Positions 1-12,800 of a stretch of DNA of 64,000 nt are shown piece by piece. Origin of the DNA: Echiichthys vipera (taxonomy: Eukaryota > Chordata > Actinopteri > Perciformes > Trachinidae); contig OY829654.1 of the NCBI GenBank assembly GCA_963691815.1, positions 9,882,298-9,946,297 on the forward strand. Direction: 5' to 3'. Under the pieces are notes generated by a model. The model was given only the letters and a program-made list of their open reading frames with translations, had not been told where the DNA came from and made no database searches. Positions within the stretch are counted from its first letter, which is position 1. Each line of letters opens with the position of its first letter. The position numbers and the translations under genes were made by a program.

Positions 1-734
1 TCTATAGACATTGAAGCTGACCATGCTGATCGATAAAATTCTCATTCGACAAATATTAAACTGCAAGTTTATTGCGATTGATAGGCTAACACATACTGCC
101 AGTGGCATGAGGCGCAGCTATTCCTCATTCCTGACTGAAGCAGCTTTACAAAAATGTAAACATGGAGGTAAGCTAGTTAACACACTGGTTCTGTACAGCC
201 TTAATACTCTCTTAAATTCCCAAGCTGGGTAGCAATAAACAATGTCAAAAAGGTTGCAATGAAACCTCCGTCTCTTTTACCTTGATAACATTAAGAAGTA
301 ATACCACAAAGCAGAGCTGGCTCACCCTAAGGGTGCACATATTCATTTCTTAGCAGACTTCAATTATCCCAACTTTCTCCCTTGGTCGTTCTTCCTATGT
401 ATATGTTTAGCCTTTGTGATACACCTGCCTGAGGATGAGGGATTAACTTCCAACCCTCTCTCTGAGCTTGGTTTGGACTTTAGGTTTAACTCTCCTTCAG
501 GACCAGCCTGGAGCTAAGCTTAGCAATGACGTCCAAACCCCTCATCTCTCTTGCAGTCTCTCTTTCACTCACCCTGTATTTCCTCATGCCAGCTCAGACC
601 ATAAACATTTCGCTGGGGGGATAAGAATCAAAGACAGATGGACATCATCAGTCCCTGACCTTCAGGCAATGCCAATGCTATGCAATGTGTTGTTAAAAGT
701 ATAGTACAACTGGTAAAGAACTAAACAGATCATA

Positions 735-757
735 TAGACAGACAGACAGATAGATAC
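735..757. repeat. short GACA/GATA tetranucleotide run
   Basis: A short run of tandem agac/agat units inside the camta1 intron. It is visible directly in the sequence and has no inferred function. Confidence 0.7.
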
Positions 758-2194
758 ACATTATAAAACATGCAATGCAATATATTTGATGAATAGGGGT
801 CATTGTGTTACAGCTGTTTATGCTAATTACTCCAGTTTAATGAGTTATTACTCCAGGTGTAATTCTCTCACACAGCCAAATAAGAAGAAGCAAGGGCACT
901 AATTTCCAGATTCATTATTTCCATAACACAAATTCTAAGTGTTCATCCGAGCCAAACAACATTGCCTTATTGTAATTGGAGGGTCATTTATGGTGGATTT
1001 CATTCTCCCAGATTTATTCACCCAGTCTACTATAAGCACTCTTCCTTCGAGCCTCCAACTCTGTGATGTCATTTTACGTGAAGTGATTGTGAGCAGGGCA
1101 TCATGACAGAGATTATTGAAATGTGGGGCATCTTTTTTTGCACAGCAAGAGCTGACTTGTGAGAAAGAGAAACTAGCAGGACGCTGTTGGGTGCCCAAAG
1201 TCCTCTGCAGACAGATGGGACTACAGAGAGAACTAGTTTTGTTCTGTATGTATTTTCCTCTCTTATGGATGCCATATGCTAAATGAGATTTTCCTCTCAA
1301 CAGAGCCCAGACGCAGGAGGATCTCACTGATATTTTGTTTGCCATATTTGAATACTGAGATCAGAAACTGGCAGTAAGACAGGTTGTATCCTTTCGAAGC
1401 CTGCGGATTGATATTTCATAAAAAGTCTAATAGTCCTTTGAATGCACAGGTCACTGCTTTTCTGTGACTTATCATCCATCATTAAACCTGACTCATGAGT
1501 TTTACATTTTGTCAAACAAGCCGAGCTTGATTTTAGCTCAGTGAAATTATTCTAAAAGTGTGGTCAGGCTGCTCATTTTGGTTTTTAGCTAGAGAAAGGC
1601 AGAGATATGTAGCTCTGTCATTGCTATCATCAGATTGTTGAACTATTACCACTCCCCAATGATTACCTCTACCTGTCCTTATCAGCTGAACATGATGTAC
1701 AGTACCCATGTAACCTGCTATTTGCTATGGCTAGATTTGTGTTTTCTTATGGAGAGGTTTCTGTAGATGTTCACCTTAATCCTATCAGCTAATATGAAGG
1801 CACTGATCCACACCTGACTTGAAGGTTATCTGTGCATGTTTCACACCCACAGGCATTCATTATTTACATAGCTGCTCCCCTGAGGCACCAGCCACCAAAG
1901 GAGGTGTAGATGGGAAATCTACCTCCCAATCTTCCAGCGACATATCCATATCTATACTGCATGGCTCACTGACTTAGAGAGGATGCAGTGTCAGGATTAT
2001 CATCCGTTCCCTGGAAACTTCATCATCATTGGCACAAACAGCTGTGGCGGTGACATCAGGTAGGCGTGTTTGCCTTTTAAATCAAGGGCTCCCCAACACT
2101 GGCACCTTAAGGGAGCCATTTATGGAAACAACTTGGAAACAAATCTGACTGTAACAATGCTAACCCTAACAGCACTCATTAAGGGCAGCCAAAA

Positions 2195-2754
2195 CTGCTC
2201 CTGGAAAGCTACTGCCCTGCATGTTTTAGGTTTCTCTCTACTCCAACACACCTGATTCTAATGATCTGCTTAATATCAAGCAGCTGAAGCCTGTCATGGG
2301 TTTTTGCTAATCATTAGAATCAGGTGTGTTAGTGTATCTGCCAGCTGAACTTAAAATGGACAGGCAGTTCACTGGACGACTCATTGCTGCTTACGCAAAG
2401 TTTAGCTAGATTGTTATTAAACTCAGGATGGCCAAGGAGTGGACACTGTATGTGTAAATGAGCATCTTTAAGTTTGTTAAGTATAACATAAGTCATGTTT
2501 CAGCTACTTTAGCGTTTTATTGCAATGTGTCATTGAGCGAGTTTGTTCCTGCCCTTCAGTGTAGCATGCTAATGCTAGCTTATGCTAATAGTACTGTGAT
2601 ACTGACTCACTATTGTTTATTACTGTAGTTATTATTCCGGACACTATGCATACTACATTTCTGTTTTAACAGAAAGCTGTTACAACTCAAATTCTTACAT
2701 TAAGAGTGAGACGGCCTACCTAAAATATGCAGCGCAGTAGCTCTCCAGGAGCAG
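2195..2754. mobile_element. non-autonomous DNA transposon (hAT-like MITE), about 560 bp
   Basis: The ends at 2195-2231 and 2718-2754 are inverted copies of each other over 37 bases with about 3 mismatches. Inside is a second perfect 20-base inverted repeat (2245-2264 with 2311-2330). The terminal text (ctgctcctgg..gcatgttttaggt, and nearby tccaacacacctgattctaatgat) is like a family of short DNA elements I know to be abundant in fish. No transposase frame is present. The outer ends may extend to about 2084 and 2775, where gctccccaacactgg and gggttggagacccctgg look weakly inverted. The class assignment is from memory of similar fish repeats and is less certain than the structure. Confidence 0.7.
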
Positions 2755-5700
2755 GGTTGGAGACCCCTGGTCTCAAGGATAGCTACCTATAGGAAAGCAA
2801 CTGTTCTCCCAAGAAAAACAACAGCATCACTCGTTTCCCCAAAACAACATATAAGTGACAAAGCAATCTTGGGGCCAACGGAATTATAATTCTTGTCCAT
2901 CAGGAGCAAAGGTGGAAGTATTGTAGTGTGTAGGTGTGTCACAATTATCCAAATTCACAGTTTACTAAAGTTTTTTTATTTAAACCTTTTTTTTTAGTTT
3001 GAGTTTCTCAAGAGTTTATGCGGTGCACCTAAATGCACTACTGTAAGCATGTTGTGTAGGCTCTAAACTCAACTTTAATTTGTGGATGTCTTGGATGTCA
3101 AACAGCATAAAGAGGAATAGACAGAGGATTTCAGTGACAGCGTTTTGAATGTAATATATGCTAATAATGCTTGCTTGGATAATGTCTAAATCATTCATTC
3201 ATCTAGCATCCACACAGCCATGTGGAGTATGATAAATGTTACAGCAATTGGACGCAGCAATATCACAGCCTTATCCCATAACCCACAAGATAATTAATTC
3301 TAATGATACTTTTACTTATCTGCGACACCCGCCACGATAAACATCAATGCACAAACCTACTCATATGAATGTGCTATTGAGCGTAACACTGACCTTTTCA
3401 GACCCCCTGGACCTCTGAAGACGTTTGTGAAAAACACCCTGAACACTCACGCCAGCCCTTTAGTGTGCAGGGCTGATTTGAAATAAGCGTGACAGGGGTA
3501 TTTATAGAGCAGCATAGAGCCTTGCTCTCCCCTCCTTTCTACATCATGAGCCCATTGCAGGCCAGACACTATTGGCAGCCCTGCTCACTCACTGGAAAAG
3601 CCATCATGTCAGCACATTGGCAGCAGATAGCATGTTGTGCTAACAGGTTTGGAAATCCACTAGCAAGAGCTTGATGTAGTTTATTATGCAGTGACAATAT
3701 ACATCCCTTATTTGATGCCTTATCGCACAACAGCAAGAAAATCTGTATTAAAATCTCCTTGTTTTTTTTTCCTTCAATTTAATACAAACATTAGCTTTTA
3801 CCACAGTTTGATATATTTAGCTTCCATCAGCAAACTTGTGATTATTGGCTTATGCTTTACATAATGATGCAATCTTGAGAAACATTGAAGAAGTAGCACA
3901 GGAGGTATTATGTTTTAATGCAGAATTTGTTTTGCCCCCCTTCTGTTTAAATTACATAATTTCAGATATATCTGTGAAGGCATTATGCTATGAAATGTCC
4001 AAACATCAGTATGGAGCTTGATTTAGGTGACCAGTCTGTTTAATTAATTACAGCATGCAAGACATTATTAAAACACACCTTAACATTCAGGCATTAAATT
4101 AGGTTAGACTGCTATCCACAATGGTGCCAAAATACAATAAATATATAAAATATATAAATAATCTCCAAAAACTATACTTCACTGTATGCCAAAAAAAAGG
4201 ATGTGAAAAGGATATTATGTCCTTGGTATTATCTCAAAGAGTAGACATTAAGTACCTGGCTGAGGCTTTCTAAAGAATGGTGATGTTGGTAGGGTCATTT
4301 AATACATTGCTTTTTAAAATACATATTTATCTAGCAAGCCTGAAGTAAAAAAAAAGAGGAAAAATAGGTGAGTACGAACTAAATTAATAAATGCAAATTA
4401 TTAAATTTGTCTTTATAATCAAGTGAACTATTAATTCAAAAATATATTTTTTATTACTGAGGAGGTAATCTAGGGCTATTTGAGCCCCCTGGACCATCAG
4501 TAATGTCGTTTATACAGCCACACCCATCCAAATGCTGCATGCGTATTGTAGCAAGCATAAAAAAGCCAAGGACAGCAGGAAAGCAGTCTTCATGTGCCTG
4601 GATTTGGCCATTAAGACCAGCACATCATCAGCCACAGGGAGAGTGAAGTAAATCAGATAAATAAGTTAAAACGCCCCCAAGCAGATGTTTACATTAACAT
4701 TATGTACAAATACATTATGCATTGCCCAGTGCCCTCATTGCTACAACAGAATTCCCCATTAGGTTTCCAGGTGTTCCTTTATAGTACAGTGATACACTGC
4801 TTTGATCAGCCTATCAGAACAATTACCTCTTTTATCTTGGGGAATATACTTTGGTTGAAGGGAGATTTTGGATCAAGGTTCAACTGGAGCCTGAGCACGT
4901 CCCTTCCTCTTGTTTAGTATTCATGCTAAGTATGATAATCGGGTGTTGCTATACTAAAAGACATTGGCAACATCAATTTCTTATTATTACGGAGGGCGAA
5001 TATCCAAGAGGAGGGAGTTGCGCTTGAGGAAAACACAAGTGTGGAAAAAGAAGCAAAGAAATAATACAGGCGTAAATAAATTCAGCATTTCTAAAAACTG
5101 TCAGACACTGAAAGATATTGTAATGTTGTTGTTTTTAACTATTCAATTACTCTGGTTTGAGCACTAAAGCAAGCTTTGGGTTGTTATACCTGCCACTAAC
5201 AGTCTTAGCAAAAATCTATAGTTTGCTCTTGTAAATGAAAGCAATTTTCCTCTACCGACAACAGTAGTTTAAGCTCTTATGTTGATTCAAGAGGCTATGA
5301 CTGGAAGCCCTATGGCAATACAACAGTAAAGAAGTGAGCAGGACAAACATAAATGTACAGTTTAGAAAATCAGCCTAATATAGGACAAACTTCTTTCTGA
5401 GGGGGTTTCCTTATCTTCAAGCAGAGTGGGATATATGGTGTCTGTCTGAGAGGAGGAAGTTTGGTTTTGAGATAAGAAAAGGACCATCAGAAGCCAGAAG
5501 ATGAAAGATTTGATTCTGGGTACAAGCTGGTTCAAGTTTTCCAGACAGAAACTGCACAGGTGTTATAGTAGCTGTAATGTTTGTATGGCTGAGTCAGACT
5601 ACAAACATGCACCTTGACTGACTAACCTTGGATTTTAACCTTTCCAATTAAATGGGGCCTGTGTGTGTATGCATGCAGCATGTTTGTATGTGTGTTGTGT

Positions 5701-6288
5701 TTAGAAAGAAGATTTGAAAAGTTGAACTCCAGTTTGTCTGCTTGAGAGGGTTAATAAAGTTCTGTTCTCCTTTATTCTTTAGTTTCTGTGGAGCACATCA
5801 ATCTAACGTGGCAGGCCAAACTTGGTCTGGGCGCCACTGACTAAGTATGGTCTAAGCTCAAAAGCTAAATTATTTAGCCAGCAAGTCCAGTTGATAAATG
5901 TTGGCAGTGCAGGTCAATACATTACAGGGATGTGTGGACCAACTCTTTGGTAGGATTTATTATGCATTGGGGGAGATAAAGGCCATTGATTGTCTCCAAC
6001 AAGGTCACTATAAGGTCTCTTTCTCCACTGAAAGGAGCCTATCTGTTGTGGCAACAACTTTAAGCCAGCATTTGGCGATACCAAGCAATAAGGTTAATCA
6101 AATCTGTTGGAAGAAACTATGAACTGTCTTACATCTACTAAGGATACAGAGCAATAATGGGCTGTATTTATATGAAGGGATATCTAACTATTACATTATT
6201 CATGGGGTTTTGGAAAATGCGATGGCAGTGCTAATATAATATTGACTTAAACCCAACACTACATGAATGGCAATAGAGCCACAGCTTA

Positions 6289-6290
6289 AC

Positions 6291-6370
<80 letters not shown>

Positions 6371-6457
6371 TAAAACACACACACACTAAAACACACACAC
6401 ACACTAAAACACACACACACACACACACACTAAAACACACACACAATAAAACACACA

Positions 6458-6523
<66 letters not shown>
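6289..6523. repeat. compound (AC)n microsatellite with TAAAACACAC units
   Basis: About 235 bases of nearly pure AC dinucleotide. The middle (about 6365-6460) carries five interruptions of the form (AC)nTAAAACACAC or ATAAAACACAC, making a minisatellite-like core flanked by long pure AC tracts. Open frames through it (poly Cys-Val) are artefacts. The tract lies in the camta1 intron. Confidence 0.98.
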
Positions 6524-6525
<2 letters not shown>

Positions 6526-9500
6526 GTGGAAAGTCTTACTGGAACATATCTCTTCCTCTTATGATCAATTCACACACTATACACGACACTTGGAAACTCA
6601 ATACAGTAGATGGTCTTCTTAAAGGTCACAGGAGTGACTGGACACAGAGAGAAACAGAGTTGTGTCCACACAAAAAAAACACCCTTTATCATCAGACATC
6701 AGAGCCATATACGATGAGATTGTTTTTCGGTCAAGAAATACTCAGGAGGGACTTTTCTCTCTTTATTTGCTGAACTGTGTGGGCGGACAAGAATAAATGG
6801 AAATAAAACTGTGCTTGAATGGATTAATGGTTTATCAACCCGCATTTAATGAAGATATGTGTGCAGCTGACTTTATTGTAAACCGCAATCATCTCTCAAG
6901 GATAGCAGCAAAGTACAGACTTTGCATTTACAAGATATTTTTGCAGTGTGGAGATATGTACAAAGCATCAGAAGCACCATCACAAAAAAACAGAAACATA
7001 AACATCAATCACTCCTCTGTCAACCAAACTGTAGGACCAATTTGTGGCAAAGGAAAAATGTGTTTCACTAAAATATTGAAGTGATAAAAAATGTGTTTGT
7101 ATCCAAAACAAATGCATTTTATAATGTAGCAAAGAAGTGAAAATATGCAGGCAGTGACCATGAGCGGTATGCCAATCAATCCAACCAATTCTTACTGCAA
7201 GATAGTTACATACAAAAATTCTGGCATTTTGACATTAACTTTCCGGCAAAATACAATAAATGTCTTAGACAGAGAGGGGGTCATAACTTGAAATTAAATT
7301 TTAATTTAAAACAAACTTTTGTATGCAATAATTTTAAAAGTATCTGCATAACAATGTGTGGGAGGATTTTGTGGAACTGACTGGAGGAAGAAAAACCAAC
7401 AAAGTAAAAATATCACACTTTAAAACCATGCATATAAAAAAAGTATTTTTGTGAGGCACAGAAATGATGAGGGGGCATGTACTTGTAAAGCACGCTAACC
7501 AACTATATTGTTGCTATAAGAGTTGGGTCGATTTATGGTTTTGCCTGTCTGGTCCGTGGTACAAGCTAGTTTAACGACATTTCTCAGTAGCATCGCTGTT
7601 TTCTTAATCTAAAAGTTTATCATAGCTTAGCTCGTTTAATGGTCAAGTAGTGCAGCAGTGTCCACACAAGCTATATTAACCCAAGGACAGCAGCGCTTTT
7701 GCAGAAATAACTGAGAATCACCGAAGCTACCGCCATACACAGATGTGTATTAATGTTTAAATGGATGTCCAAACAATAGCTCCAATGTAGTAAACTACTT
7801 TTGTCAAGTTGCTGTAGCTTAGCTTGCTCAATTTTTTGGGAGATAACGTTAGCTTCAGTGCAATGAGGCTTCATTTAATCTAACTGGCAGCTCAGCTCCA
7901 TACACTTTCCAAGTAGCTGCCATATTATAACTTATTATATTTGTTTATAACCGAACTAATGGAGCCGCTCGTGAGAGGCTGTACGTAATTTAATGCGGAG
8001 CCGAAAGTTCATGTGGTTATTTTTTGTAGGTGACGAGAAGATATATGGCTCGGTGTCTTAAAGAAAACTGACCACCAATATGATAACATTTTGGATTTGA
8101 AGGAAATTCGGTACAGGTTATGTTTGGTAAAATGTCTACACGGGCCATGCCTAGTTGTAATTAGTTTTAGTTTTCTTTTCTTTTTTTTCACATACAAAGA
8201 GGAGGAATACGGTAGTTTAGTTGCGGTGATGGATATTTAATGCCTCTTCTTACTTATGGTTATCCATTATATTATGTTATATTATATCATATTATTGATT
8301 ATTCATACATACACACAAAATAAACTAATAAATAAATTACTTTCTTTCAATGTTCAAAATAAGTTACATCCAATTCCATACTGTAGATGAGAGATGATTG
8401 CTCAAATATACAGCATCTTTGCCTACTTTACCATTATCAATTTGCAATTAGTATGTGCTTTTTCAGTGTGGCATCATTGGTTGCATATAATATAACCCAA
8501 GAGTCATTATCACAACGTGAAATGCACAGAAAACAGTTGCCAGCATGTCCTATAGAGAAAGAGAACATGCCATGAGAGAATCTCAGCCCAGCCTAAGCAT
8601 TCATGCCTCCAGTCCAGGGGAGATTTCTAAGCATTTCCCCTCCTTTCTACTCATAGTATATAAACTTGACTTTGAAAAATATCCTGCAGTGGGAGAATAG
8701 CAGCGCCACTGTGGGTCCATGTTGCTTCATCAACAGAGATTTCAAAAGGCAGTGCAGAATTTCAATGGTGCTTCAAGGTTCTGCTAAAGGACAGGCTAGG
8801 GGAGTGAAAGGAAGGGGAGGGGAGGAGGACAGGTATTTATGGACTCTCGAAAGACACTGTGTTGAGAGCAAACACCGCTGTCTTTCACCAAAAATCATCA
8901 CCAACTAGCATGAAGGGGTCAAACAACAATCTCCCATACATCACTGTTTAAAGCTACAAGGCTTCATAGTTCAACAAATCATATATATTTCACATACCTA
9001 AGAATATGGAAGTGTATATTCAATTATTCCAAGGGACATACATGAGAGGGTCCCCAGTGTATTTTCTACCATGTAAGGGGTCCTTGGCTATGAATTAATT
9101 GAGACCTGCCCTACAGTATAAAGAATAAAACAGGAAAAAGATGAAAAAGACGGCTCAAACTAATGTCACTGGTCAGAGAAAGTACTAGAAAGCCAAAGCT
9201 AAGCACATGGGAATCCGAGTGCCGTATCAGACACACTGCTTCACAAGCTGCATACTGTATCTTCACTGCACTGGAAATATGTAACGTAAAAATAATGTCA
9301 ATGTAATTATTTAATTAAAAACAGAATCAATCAGATGGTAATCTTTTTAACGCTGTTTCTGATTCGGTGCCATTCTGATCTTAGCATGGTAAGAGTAGCA
9401 GCAGAAACAGTTTTTACAATTGCTCCACTTTGTAGTACCTGCTACTGAGTGGCTCACAATCAGCTCCCTTGCAGCAACTCTATAAACTCTGTCTGCCAGA

Positions 9501-12500
9501 GAGTTTCACATATTCCTCACTCCAAAGATAGAAAAAAACGCTTATACAGAATATAATCAAAGGAGAGAGCTGAGCAATAAAACAAACACCTCAATCTGCT
9601 GTCACTTATCATTTCAGTGTCCACTTTCTTCTAAATGTTTCTATATAATATTAGTATAATTCCTTCTGCACAACTGTGTCCTAAAGTTTTATAATGTATA
9701 AGCTTATTCTGCTAATAATTTCTTTGCTGGATTTGAGAGAGTTTGGCAAAGAAGGCAACGTTTACACATTCAGGTGAGTAGAGCGAAACACTTGGATTCT
9801 GAAGAAAGGATCGTTAAAAAAAATAACAGAATGAGTGACCTATCACTTTAAACAGCCGTTAAAAGACAAGCCTACTGAGAGCTTCCTTATTCTGCAACTT
9901 TATCCGTGTTAAAAAGCTTTTTAAGAACTTGCTCAGTCTGAGACCTGTGGGATGGATCATTATGTCCTTGTCAGCTTTATTTTTCAAATTCAGCCAGTTT
10001 TATTGATGTGTAAACATCTCGAAGAGAAAAGGGACTTCACATACTGCCCAGATGAACAAAGGGCTCAAGGACATCCAACCAAAAGGACATCTGAATCCTG
10101 CTGGACCAGGATCCAATGAGCTGCCTGAATGGGCAGCTTTGATAAGAAAAAAAAACAATGAACTTATGGGGAATAACCTTTGATACTGTGATTCATTGAA
10201 ATACAACCCAAAAGGTCAGAGCGACCTATGCGGGATTAATGTTACAAAGTAAGATATATATTTTAGCCATACTACTGATTGAAAAGTAAACCCTTATATT
10301 CCTCAGGTTCAAATACAAACGTTGTATATGTGGGTCTGCATGTGCAGAAAGTTACATTAGGAAAAGAGTTATGGTTGTTGATTTTGTATTTTATTGTATT
10401 AAAAAAGAACTGTGCTATAAAATAATCATAACTTTGGTTCCTTATCTAAGATTCTAACTTGTAAGATTCAATACTGGACTGATAAGCATGTCTGATTTGA
10501 AGCAAACACCTTGTTATTTAGTCACACTTTCTTCTAGACAGAAGAGCCAGGTTTTAAACAAGAGAAAATGACAGCTCAGTTAACTGTGTATCCACAGTCA
10601 TGTCAACCTACTGTACCAAATGCTCAGATTCCTTGTCTGCAATTTTTAAGTGCTTTAACACATGCAGTAGGAAAGCTAAAAATACAAATATATAATTTGG
10701 ACAGCATGTGGCTCCATTAAACTTTCCCCCAAAACAGGGAAGAGCTACATGTATCATCTTGTAGTTTTGGTTTAGCAAAAAAAAGACAATAAAAGACATT
10801 ATAGGACGGATAAATGCAAGAAAACGCTTGCATTTTGAGGCCGTCCCTGCTGCTTACAAACAAGGTCAATGATAGCCCTAGTTCTAGTTCCCCGCCTTTG
10901 ACAATGAGAGCGGGTTTAATCAGATGAAGGCCTAATGCAGCAGGGCTATAGAGGCACATGCCATGCCTGGAGCTGTCCATCAGATAGAAAAGGGCATGAT
11001 GGGCTGGGATCCAAACAGGCCCACAGAGAATCCTAGCCTGCTGTTGTTGCTGGCTCCTCATTCTCAAGGACCTTTAGAGATCAAAGACAAACACACAAAA
11101 ACAGAGACAGCAAGAGAGAGACGAAAAGAGAGAGAGAGAGGAGGACCAAAGAAAGTGAGTGGGGTAAGCAGGAAGGATGCCATGAATCAGAAGAACCCAT
11201 GTGGCCTACAGTGATAACCCAAACACCAGGCCTCCTACTGAGTCCAAAGAAGAGTCAAAGGGATTTCCTGGAGAATGCCTGTGAAACATTCACTCTGAAT
11301 CAGGGCAGCCTCCTCCATCCGGAGCCGGATGAAGTATCTTCCGACCTCAACTCCATCATAACATGTTATAGGGTGGAAATGATGTGCTCCTTTGATAGCC
11401 TAAAAAAAGATCCTCTTTCCTCTGAGGAATCGTTGAAGTAGCCTCTCTCCCTGCTTCCACTCTCAACAAAAATAAAAAGATACATGGTGTTCTTCTGCCG
11501 GCCACCGCTGTTGTTTAACCTTGGTGAAATACAAAATGGGACAAGCAGTAGAGCCGAACAAATACTAAGCTACATGAAGCGTTACGAAACAACTTAGAAC
11601 ATCTAAAAATGGACAACAAAAACATAACCGAAAGGGCAGGCATCCTGGATATCAACTCAGCCCAAGCTCAGCCCTGCAAAGGAACAATTTTATGGGGGAT
11701 TTCCGAAAGGAGTTCAAACAAGATGGTGTTTGTTAAGATGGATGTACTTCATCAGAACTATCTAGAGGGAATGTGGTGTGCTTAAAATGTATATCCAATC
11801 TGGTGAGTAACCACAGGGGATGGACAAAACACTATACAGTACATGCAATCAAAAACTACAGACGAAAGAGGAAATGCAATACAACCATTGTAACATTAAA
11901 ATTAAAGCTTATAAAGACTGCTATAGGTGTTACTATATACAAAAACTGTTCAGAGTTTACTACAACTAATAATCTGTGGATTTCTAACAAAGAATTGTCT
12001 GTCCTATTCTCATCAAAAAAAGATGTCACATTGCTCAGACATATTTTCTTTACATCTACAGTATATGAAGTCAGTAATTCATTTCTGCCAGAAAACATAA
12101 GCTCAGGGTTTGCATCCTTATTTCAAAAGTGAATGCGTAAAGGTGGTTTTATGAAAGGATGAATTCAGGCGGATAGACATTTAGTCAGCCATGAACCATT
12201 CCTACAATATTGTGCCATATATTGTGTCTATCACTTAACATTATCTGTATTGTTGCCTCCTTACAGTCTGGTACCGGGGTATAAAACTTTATTGCCTACA
12301 AAGGCTACTTTACCCAACACACACTTCGGCGCATCAGACTGTGTCTTGCTCTTCTATCACATTGTTTTTTAAGAAGAGATGTGAGCCTGAAAAACTTGAT
12401 TGTACAGACGGCGCTCCCAAAACATTAAGCACACTCGGTGAACAATATAGCACTGGTCATGAACAATATGCTATTCAAAGTAATATGCATAATTCAGAAT

Positions 12501-12524
12501 AGAGTCATTTTATAGCTTACCAGT

Positions 12525-12800
12525 CTAAGCAGCAGCCTTCTTGTATGCTGCAATCTCCTGACACCCTTCTGACAGAATGTTAAACCACTTTTTTGTATTC
12601 CACTGGGTACAGACGACAAGAGTAAAGCTGGCATTAATTTTGTTTGCAATCTCTTTCCATGCATCTTTTTTGTCTACTCTTGTCAATTTGGTACTACATT
12701 TCCCTTGTATTATACGTTTTCTCTGATGTACCTTCTCTGTGGGCAGCAGATTTTCCTCCAAGCTCCAATTTGGTTTTCTTTTTGTTTCCATTTTGGTCAA
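12525..12800 (-). pseudogene. Myb/SANT-like DNA-binding protein fragment (PIF/Harbinger-associated relic)
   Basis: A 91-residue minus-strand frame reads like the N-terminal half of the fish Myb/SANT-like domain proteins that accompany PIF/Harbinger transposons. It has Lys-Arg-Lys-Pro-Asn-Trp-Ser, then Val-Asp-Lys-Lys-Asp-Ala-Trp-Lys-Glu-Ile-Ala-Asn-Lys-Ile-Asn-Ala-Ser-Phe, and ends Glu-Ile-Ala-Ala-Tyr-Lys-Lys-Ala. Family members continue past this with a linker and C-terminal region that are absent here. The third conserved helix is altered and lacks the usual Arg-Trp context, and the frame stops soon after the AYKK motif. I saw no DDE transposase partner next to it. It is most likely a decayed transposon-derived fragment in the camta1 intron, not a working gene. 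The family call is by resemblance only. Confidence 0.6.

Noticed and set aside
6200..6524. Long Cys-Val open frames on the minus strand
   Set aside because: They are translations of the AC microsatellite with no complexity.
11773..12132. 119-residue plus-strand frame in the camta1 intron
   Set aside because: AT-rich composition, an overlapping opposite-strand frame and no family resemblance.
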